Shown here one piece after another: positions 14,309 to 19,423 of a DNA stretch of 19,423 bases (position 1 is its first letter; each line of letters opens with the position of its first letter). The stretch is from assembly GCA_026985655.1 (NCBI GenBank), contig JALSQB010000015.1, forward strand, positions 1-19,423. The letters are read 5' to 3'. The notes beneath the pieces were generated by a model. That model saw only the letters and a program-made list of their open reading frames with translations. It searched no databases and was not told the origin of the DNA. The DNA comes from Campylobacteraceae bacterium (GTDB lineage: Bacteria; Campylobacterota; Campylobacteria; Campylobacterales; Sulfurovaceae). Position numbers and translations under genes: made by a program.

Positions 14309-14470
14309 TTTTCTTTCCTTTATTTTTATTTAATTATAATTGTGATATAGTTTATCACTATTCTAATTAAAATTTATGTTATTATACATAAGTTTTAATA
14401 AAATTAGTGCTTACTTTAAGTTAAACTGTTATATGATTTAAAGAAATCATATTTAAGAAAAAGGCAATAA
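14309..14470. promoter_or_regulatory. Divergent promoter region with inverted repeats
   Basis: For the minus-strand thioredoxin gene, TATAAT boxes occur at 14386-14381 and within 14331-14340, with AAAGGAAAG as ribosome site. An imperfect repeat GTGATA...TATCAC lies at about 14342-14357. For the plus-strand gene, TATGAT is at 14432-14437. Confidence 0.45.
14431..14452 (+). promoter_or_regulatory. Perfect inverted repeat over the promoter of the small secreted protein
   Basis: ATATGATTT and AAATCATAT (9 bases each, 4-base spacer) lie 18 bases upstream of the start codon. The left arm contains the -10 candidate TATGAT (14432-14437), so a dimeric repressor bound here would block transcription. 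A fold in the leader RNA is the alternative. Confidence 0.5.
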
Positions 14471-14851
14471 ATGAAAACGATTATAAAAACACTAAGAAAT
14501 ACACTTATATTTCTCTTAAGCAGTACCTATATATATGCCCAACCAGCACTACCTGTAAGTACACAAACGACTGACAAGCAAGAGAATGAGAAAGTAGAAA
14601 TTATAGATGAAATTAAAATTGAGGCACAAAGTAGTAGCACTATCAACAAAAATCCTAAACTAAAACAAGGTGATGCTTGTAGTGATGAAAATTTAGAAGA
14701 GGCAAAAGGAGAGCTTATTGTCGAAATACCTATGGCAAAGACCATTCCGTGTGATAAAGTTGATTGTAAAGACCTTGCTCCTGCAAAATTATATAAAGAC
14801 AACTATAAAAAATTAAAAACAGCCAAAACCATTTCATGTGGCAAAAAATAG
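14471..14851 (+). CDS. Small secreted cysteine-containing protein, unknown
   Basis: 126 residues; no family recognised. A signal peptide (about 1-23, ending YIYA before QPA) points to the periplasm. The mature part is polar, with four cysteines (70, 94, 99, 123), suggesting two disulfides or metal binding. The end contains a short internal echo, AKTIPC (89-94) and AKTISC (118-123). AAAAAGGC before the ATG serves as ribosome site. It diverges from the double-thioredoxin gene, whose CTYC domain could act on such cysteines; that link rests only on position. A 12-base-pair terminator follows, so it is probably a single-gene transcript. Confidence 0.65.
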   Translation: MKTIIKTLRNTLIFLLSSTYIYAQPALPVSTQTTDKQENEKVEIIDEIKIEAQSSSTINKNPKLKQGDACSDENLEEAKGELIVEIPMAKTIPCDKVDCKDLAPAKLYKDNYKKLKTAKTISCGKK

Positions 14852-14866
14852 TTCACTTTAATTTTC

Positions 14867-14910
14867 AAGTTAAATAAGCCTAAAAACTTATTTAACTTAT
14901 ATCTCTTTTC
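14867..14910 (+). terminator. Hairpin terminator after the small secreted protein gene
   Basis: AAGTTAAATAAG (14867-14878) pairs perfectly with CTTATTTAACTT (14887-14898) around an 8-base loop, followed by the T-rich ATATCTCTTTTC. The stem is AT-rich. Confidence 0.65.
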
Positions 14911-14912
14911 GT

Positions 14913-14918
14913 TATAAT
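14913..14918 (+). promoter_or_regulatory. -10 box of the dapC-murC unit
   Basis: TATAAT within CGTTATAATCACAC lies 36 bases before the GTG start, directly after the preceding terminator, and probably drives the three-gene unit through murC. Confidence 0.55.
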
Positions 14919-14953
14919 CACACTTAAAATCAACCATACATAGAGAGAAATTT

Positions 14954-16090
14954 GTGAACTTTGAAACCTACCCCTTTGAAAAACTCAATACCCTTTTAGA
15001 AAACATTACACCTAATAAAAACTATCCTCCTCTAAGCCTAACCATTGGTGAACCTCAATTTGAAACGCCAAAATTTATTTTAGAGACTTTAACCCGTTCA
15101 GCTTCTTTACTCAATAAATATCCTAAAACCTCTGGAGAACCTATTTTAAGAGAAGCGATGCTTAAGTATTTAAACACGCGTTTTGACTTAACACTCACAA
15201 ACGCACAAATTATTCCTACTTTTGGAACGCGAGAAGTTCTTTTTAACTTTCCACAGTTTTTACTCCATGAGATAGAAAACTCTGTTATGGCATACCCAAA
15301 CCCTTTTTATCAGATTTATGAGGGGGCTGCAAAAGCCAGTAATTCAGAAGTTGTCTATATTAATTTAGAAGCGAAAAATAACTTTAAACACATAATAGAG
15401 GAAGAAAAGTTAGCCAAATGTCACTTGGTTATTATTAATACCCCTAACAACCCAACTTCTGCAACGATGCTTATGGACGAACTTAGAAAATGGGTAAGAT
15501 TGGCACAAAAACACAACTTTGTTCTACTTAATGATGAGTGTTATATTGACCTCTATTTAGAAGAACCAACTCCCTCTTTGCTCAATGCTAGTCTGTTAGA
15601 GGGAAATAGCGAGTTTAACAATATTTTGGTAATTAACTCTGTTTCAAAACGCTCTTCTGCCCCTGGACTACGTTCTGGATTTATTGCAGGAGATGCCAAA
15701 ATCTTAAAAGCCTATATGACCTACCGAACCTATGTGGGCTGTGCTTCTCCTCTACCCTTACAAGAAGCCGCTTCAGTCGCTTGGGCTGACCAAGAGCATG
15801 TGAATGGATTTCGAGCAAAATATCGTAAAAATTTTGAACTGGCAAAAGAGATTTTAAACATTGAACCACCTTTAGCCACTTTTTACATTTGGTTAGCCGT
15901 AGAAGATGAGATTAACTTCACCATAGAGCTTTACAAAAACTACAACCTCAAAGTTATTCCTGGTTCATTTTTAGGACGTGAGGGGCAAGGAAAAGGTTTT
16001 GTACGATTAGCATTGGTCTATGAAGAAGAGAAGACAAAAGAGTGTTTAAATAGAATTAAACAAGCGTTAAATACCATAACCACCATATAA
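14954..16090 (+). CDS. dapC: PLP-dependent aminotransferase, probable succinyldiaminopimelate transaminase
   Basis: Fold-type I class I/II aminotransferase, 378 residues. Motifs: SLTIGEPQFETP (28-39), YPKTSGEP (56-63), NTPNNPTSA (162-170, with the cofactor-contacting Asn), NDECYIDLY (193-201, Asp194 and Tyr197), the PLP lysine in NSVSKRSSAPGLRSGF (228-243, Lys232), and a late Arg in GKGFVRLALV. SKRSxxPGLRSGF is the pattern I associate with DapC, which makes N-succinyl-LL-diaminopimelate for lysine and wall meso-DAP; an aspartate-type aminotransferase is the alternative. The start is GTG at 14954 with only a weak GAGAG ribosome site. It lies 17 bases before the next gene and in one apparent unit with murC, which supports a wall role. 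Confidence 0.82.
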   Translation: MNFETYPFEKLNTLLENITPNKNYPPLSLTIGEPQFETPKFILETLTRSASLLNKYPKTSGEPILREAMLKYLNTRFDLTLTNAQIIPTFGTREVLFNFPQFLLHEIENSVMAYPNPFYQIYEGAAKASNSEVVYINLEAKNNFKHIIEEEKLAKCHLVIINTPNNPTSATMLMDELRKWVRLAQKHNFVLLNDECYIDLYLEEPTPSLLNASLLEGNSEFNNILVINSVSKRSSAPGLRSGFIAGDAKILKAYMTYRTYVGCASPLPLQEAASVAWADQEHVNGFRAKYRKNFELAKEILNIEPPLATFYIWLAVEDEINFTIELYKNYNLKVIPGSFLGREGQGKGFVRLALVYEEEKTKECLNRIKQALNTITTI

Positions 16091-16107
16091 CAAAAAAGGA
16101 AATCAAA

Positions 16108-16701
16108 ATGCAACAAGAAGAGATAGACATAGAAGCACTAAAAACAAACGAAGAGTTCTTAGGAAATTTAAAAACCATCGAGCAAGAGATGAAAGATGAA
16201 AACAGCATTGCAAAAGGCTACCAACTCTTAGATGCAAAGCTTTTACTTGAAGCCCCAGAAGATGAGATTAATGATATTTTCACCTTTATTGTCAATACGG
16301 CTTTTGATGTTTTGGCTGAAAAACTAAGTACCCATAAAGGTTTTGACATGGCTGTCTATGAAGACCTTGCCACAGCTAGAGCCATCTATGAGCATGGTAT
16401 TCAACGTTACAGTGAAAACGATAAAAAAGGGGCAAAAGAGATTTTCTTAGTACTGCACCACACCATGCAAACTGAAGAGCTAAAAGAGGCGATGATGATT
16501 CATGCTTGTGCCGTTATGGCAGGTCACTCTTTTGATGATTTCATTCAAAATCTTGTCGATACTTCAGGCGTAGATGAGAGTGACCCAACTGCCTTTTTCA
16601 TTCAAACTTTTGTGCAACCAAATGACATTCTATTAACCATGTTTGCAAAATATGTCAAACTTGGAAAAGAGGAGTTAAAAGTTTTAGAGGAGAGTAAATA
16701 G
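16108..16701 (+). CDS. Conserved-looking cytoplasmic helical protein, unknown
   Basis: 197 residues, no signal peptide or membrane segment, acidic, with a composition typical of an all-helical protein (Glu, Leu, Ala, Asp). I recognise no family. Its middle contains a possible helix-repeat pattern (TARAIYEHGIQRYSENDKKG) and a segment with His, Cys and Met (MMIHACAVMAGHSFDDF, about 130-146). AAAAAAGGAAA provides a good ribosome site. Its TAG stop overlaps the GTG of murC by one base, so murC translation probably depends on it. Position between dapC and murC suggests a part in wall-precursor supply, but this is inference only. Confidence 0.7.
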   Translation: MQQEEIDIEALKTNEEFLGNLKTIEQEMKDENSIAKGYQLLDAKLLLEAPEDEINDIFTFIVNTAFDVLAEKLSTHKGFDMAVYEDLATARAIYEHGIQRYSENDKKGAKEIFLVLHHTMQTEELKEAMMIHACAVMAGHSFDDFIQNLVDTSGVDESDPTAFFIQTFVQPNDILLTMFAKYVKLGKEELKVLEESK

Positions 16702-18029
16702 TGGACGTAGAAAAACAAAAAATACACTTCATCGGCATTGGGGGTATTGGTCTTTCTGCCTTAGCCAAACTCTTAGCTAACTGTGGTCACACCATCTCAG
16801 GTTCAGACATAAAGCAGAGTGAAATTACCAACGATTTAGCCCTCAACTTTGGGGCGAAAATCACCATTCCTCACCATGAAGATGCTGTTATTGGTGTCGA
16901 TAAAATTATCTACTCTGCAGCTGTTCGTCCGAACAATCCAGAGTACCAAAAAGCCAAAGAGCTTGGTATTGAACTCTTATCACGCAAAGAGTCACTTATT
17001 GACATTTTAGGAGACAAAGAGGTTTATGCCGTAGGTGGAGCGCATGGTAAAAGTACCACTTCTGCGATGCTCGCTTCTATTATGCCCAACTCCAACGCAC
17101 TCATTGGTGCTATTAGCAAAGAGTTTGGTTCAAACGTTCGCCAAGCGACAAATAACAAAGTTGTCTTTGAAGCAGATGAGAGTGATGAGAGCTTTTTAAA
17201 TTCAAACCCTCATTTAGCTATTGTTACCAATGTAGAACCTGAACATATGGAGTATTATGAGTATGATGAAGAGCGATTTTATAATGCCTATAAAAACTTT
17301 TTGAACCTTGCTAAAATACGTGTCATCAATGCTGAAGATGAATTTTTAGCATCACTTGAAATCCAAAGTACCAAACTTTACCCCTCAAAAGATATACAGA
17401 ACATAACATTTGTTTTGGTCAATGGAGAACCTCATACCAAATTTAGTCTGAAAAACTTTGGCGATTTTGAAGTATTTGGCTTTGGAAATCACATTGCATT
17501 AGATGCATCTTTGGCTATTTTAGGGGCATTGGAGATGGGCGAAGCGATTGAAGATATTCGCACAAACCTACTCAACTACAAAGGGATTAAAAAACGTTTT
17601 GACATTATTCAAAATCATCAAGAGTGTGTGGTTATTGATGATTATGGTCACCACCCCACCGAAATAAAAGTAACCATAGAGTCCCTACAAGCCTATAAGA
17701 AACTAAGAGGGTTTAACACATTAAATGTCATTTGGCAACCTCATAAATATAGCCGAACACTCGATAATTTATCTGACTTTGTAGAGTGTTTTGAGGGCGT
17801 TGATGAATTAACTATTTTACCCATTTGGTCAGCAGGAGAGCTAGAAGTAGATATTGATTTAAAAGGTGCTTTTAGCCGTTATAAACTCTTCATGGCAGAT
17901 AGTGTAACCCGTAAAGATGGGGTAGTACAGATTATCAAAGACAATAACATCATTAAAGAGTACCGTGAAGACCTCATCACTGCTTTTGGAGCAGGAGATA
18001 TTACCTATCAAATTCGTGGAGAGAGTTAA
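16701..18029 (+). CDS. murC: UDP-N-acetylmuramate--L-alanine ligase
   Basis: Cytoplasmic Mur ligase that attaches L-alanine to UDP-MurNAc using ATP. The 442 residues show the N-terminal nucleotide-fold motif HFIGIGGIGLSALA (9-22), the ATP loop VGGAHGKSTTSAML (111-124), FEADESDESFL, the TNVEPEHMEYY motif, and the late DDYGHHPTEIKVT and WQPHKYSRT segments. In the P-loop, Ser replaces the second Thr of the common GTHGKTTT form, which should be tolerated. The start is GTG at 16701, inside the TAGTG overlap with the preceding gene, with GAGGAGAG just upstream as ribosome site. Length and domain order are normal. It ends 62 bases before the convergent helicase gene. Confidence 0.96.
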   Translation: MDVEKQKIHFIGIGGIGLSALAKLLANCGHTISGSDIKQSEITNDLALNFGAKITIPHHEDAVIGVDKIIYSAAVRPNNPEYQKAKELGIELLSRKESLIDILGDKEVYAVGGAHGKSTTSAMLASIMPNSNALIGAISKEFGSNVRQATNNKVVFEADESDESFLNSNPHLAIVTNVEPEHMEYYEYDEERFYNAYKNFLNLAKIRVINAEDEFLASLEIQSTKLYPSKDIQNITFVLVNGEPHTKFSLKNFGDFEVFGFGNHIALDASLAILGALEMGEAIEDIRTNLLNYKGIKKRFDIIQNHQECVVIDDYGHHPTEIKVTIESLQAYKKLRGFNTLNVIWQPHKYSRTLDNLSDFVECFEGVDELTILPIWSAGELEVDIDLKGAFSRYKLFMADSVTRKDGVVQIIKDNNIIKEYREDLITAFGAGDITYQIRGES

Positions 18030-18091
18030 GCTTCATAGCAATTCCTTTTAACAATTTAAAAAAAGTATAAAAAGGAGTGTATGCTCTTCTG

Positions 18092-19366
18092 CTAGCTACG
18101 ACTTCTACTTCTGTTGCGTGAGTTAGAATTTCGTGAACTACTATTTCGAGATTGTCCACCTCCACGTCGCCCTCTTCCTCCACCTTGGTTGATGGGTTCG
18201 GCTTGTATGCTTGGATCTACTTCAAACCCAACCACTACCTCTTTAGGGATTTTTTGAGCAATCAAACGTTCAATCCCTCGTAGATAATCATTTTCATCTA
18301 CACATACCAAAGAAAGAGCAATACCTTCACGCCCTGCTCTACCTGTTCGCCCAATTCTGTGAACATAATCTTCAGGTACATTAGGTAATTCAAAGTTCAC
18401 CACATGAGGCAACATGTCAATGTCAATCCCACGAGCAGCAATGTCAGTGGCTACCAAAACTCTAATGCTGTTTTCTTTAAATCCTGCTAAAGCTTTGGTT
18501 CTAGCACCTTGGCTTTTGTTTCCATGAATGGCAGCAGAATGAATGCCGTGTTGTTCTAAATGTTCACAAAGTTTATTTGCCCCATGTTTGGTTCGTGTAA
18601 AGACCAATACTTGTTTCCAATTTCCCTCTTTAATGAGTTTGACCAACAAATCTTTTTTCTTCTTTTTGTCCACAGGGTGAACCAACTGAGCAATACGGTC
18701 AGCCGTTTTGTTTTGAGCTGCCACTTCTACCAAGCTTGGATTGGTTTGAAAACCAGAAGCGAGTGCTTTAATCTCTTTTGAGAAAGTCGCTGAAAAGAGT
18801 AAAGTTTGACGTTTTTTAGGAATGAGTTTCACAACTTTTTTCATGTCATGAATAAAGCCCATGTCCAACATTCGGTCAGCTTCATCTAAGACCAACACTT
18901 CTACACGTGAGAGATCCACATGTTTTTGAGAAGCCAAGTCAAGCAATCGACCAGGAGTAGCCACCAAAATCTCAACGCCTTGTTTTAAGGTATTAATCTG
19001 TCGATTAATGTTTACCCCTCCAAAAACAACTGTTGATTTGTAAGGTAAATACTTTGCGTACATCTCTACATTTTCAAGGATTTGGGCTGCAAGTTCACGT
19101 GTTGGCGTTAGAATTAACGCTCTTACATGACGCTTTGGCTTTCCTTTATGTGTGCCTGTTTCCTTATGGTTTTGAACCATACGTTCCAAAAGTGGCAAGG
19201 TAAATCCTGCTGTTTTTCCTGTGCCTGTTTGTGCTGCGGCTAAAACGTCTTTTCCCTCTAAAACTAAAGGAATGGCTTTGGCTTGAATAGGGGTTGGTTT
19301 GATATAGCCAGTCTCTTCGATGGCTTTTAAAATTGGGTCGCTTAACCCTAATGATGTAAATAACAT
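18092..19366 (-). CDS. rhlE: DEAD-box ATP-dependent RNA helicase, RhlE type
   Basis: 424 residues with all helicase motifs: Q motif KPTPIQ (23-28), I AAAQTGTGKT (43-52), Ia PTRELA (88-93), GG, TPGR (137-140), II DEAD (161-164), III SAT (192-194), then VLVFTRTK, ATDIAARGID and VI HRIGRTGRAGR. The sequence LGLSDPILKAIEETGY and GRTGRAGREGIALSLV fit the RhlE group, which remodels ribosomal and messenger RNA. The C-terminal tail (about 393-424) is Gly/Arg then Ser/Arg/Asn-rich (GGGRGRRGGG, then repeats like SRNS), probably disordered and RNA-binding. AAGGTA precedes the ATG. Convergent with murC with no clear terminator between. Confidence 0.88.
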   Translation of the reverse strand: MLFTSLGLSDPILKAIEETGYIKPTPIQAKAIPLVLEGKDVLAAAQTGTGKTAGFTLPLLERMVQNHKETGTHKGKPKRHVRALILTPTRELAAQILENVEMYAKYLPYKSTVVFGGVNINRQINTLKQGVEILVATPGRLLDLASQKHVDLSRVEVLVLDEADRMLDMGFIHDMKKVVKLIPKKRQTLLFSATFSKEIKALASGFQTNPSLVEVAAQNKTADRIAQLVHPVDKKKKKDLLVKLIKEGNWKQVLVFTRTKHGANKLCEHLEQHGIHSAAIHGNKSQGARTKALAGFKENSIRVLVATDIAARGIDIDMLPHVVNFELPNVPEDYVHRIGRTGRAGREGIALSLVCVDENDYLRGIERLIAQKIPKEVVVGFEVDPSIQAEPINQGGGRGRRGGGQSRNSSSRNSNSRNRSRSRS

Positions 19367-19423
19367 AAATGTGTACCTTAAATAAATGAAATGATAGGAA
19401 GTTTTTAGAAGTCCGTAATATTT

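Noticed and set aside
14441..14452. Possible tRNA or riboswitch in the 14309-14470 gap
   Set aside because: Only short AT-rich inverted repeats are visible; there is no cloverleaf, no TTCGA arm and no known aptamer core.
18030..18091. Terminator between murC and the helicase gene
   Set aside because: I could not find a stem with a following T run on either strand.

Overview
This AT-rich, densely packed window is almost certainly chromosomal DNA from a Campylobacterota bacterium (Sulfurovum, Sulfurimonas or Arcobacter-like). The evidence is the gene pairing ruvA-ddl diverging from murJ, a ProB without a PUA domain, an Obg without the C-terminal OCT domain, short intergenic gaps, TATAAT/TATGAT -10 boxes without clear -35 boxes, and AAGGA-type ribosome sites. 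The genus is inference; no species is claimed.

Layout. At 1-2314 (minus) there is a probable operon ruvA, ddl and a membrane protein that runs off the left edge and carries what looks like only the N-lobe of a Ser/Thr kinase. At 2410-3816 (plus) lies murJ, followed from its own promoter by a highly repetitive lipoprotein ending in a peptidoglycan-binding domain (3944-5407). At 5523-9477 (minus) lie, from upstream to downstream, an orphan membrane-anchored TAXI-type binding protein, a Lys/Glu-rich single-pass membrane protein, and the coupled pair obg-proB. The RNase P RNA gene is at 9555-9969 (plus). A periplasmic adaptor-like gene (10004-10792, plus) follows it from a copy of the same promoter core and is probably leaderless. 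dnaX (10796-12517, minus) is convergent with it. A YpfJ-type zinc metallopeptidase (12604-13494, plus) and a double-thioredoxin periplasmic protein (13547-14308, minus) converge on a paired palindrome that resembles a REPIN. A small secreted Cys-containing protein (14471-14851), a DapC-like aminotransferase, an unrecognised helical protein and murC (14954-18029) follow on the plus strand. An RhlE-type DEAD-box helicase (18092-19366, minus) closes the window.

Cell-wall construction is the main theme: Ddl makes D-Ala-D-Ala, the DapC-like enzyme serves meso-diaminopimelate synthesis, MurC adds L-Ala to UDP-MurNAc, MurJ flips lipid II, and the repeat lipoprotein probably binds finished peptidoglycan. 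The rest is mainly housekeeping: replication (dnaX), recombination (ruvA), ribosome assembly (obg, rhlE), tRNA maturation (rnpB) and proline synthesis (proB).

I see no CRISPR array, transposase, phage gene, toxin-antitoxin pair or defence island. The points most worth attention are the kinase N-lobe membrane protein, the duplicated promoter core around rnpB with a leaderless gene, the REPIN-like palindrome pair with compensatory differences, the 4x3 repeat lipoprotein, and the orphan TAXI protein with a second membrane segment and helical tail.
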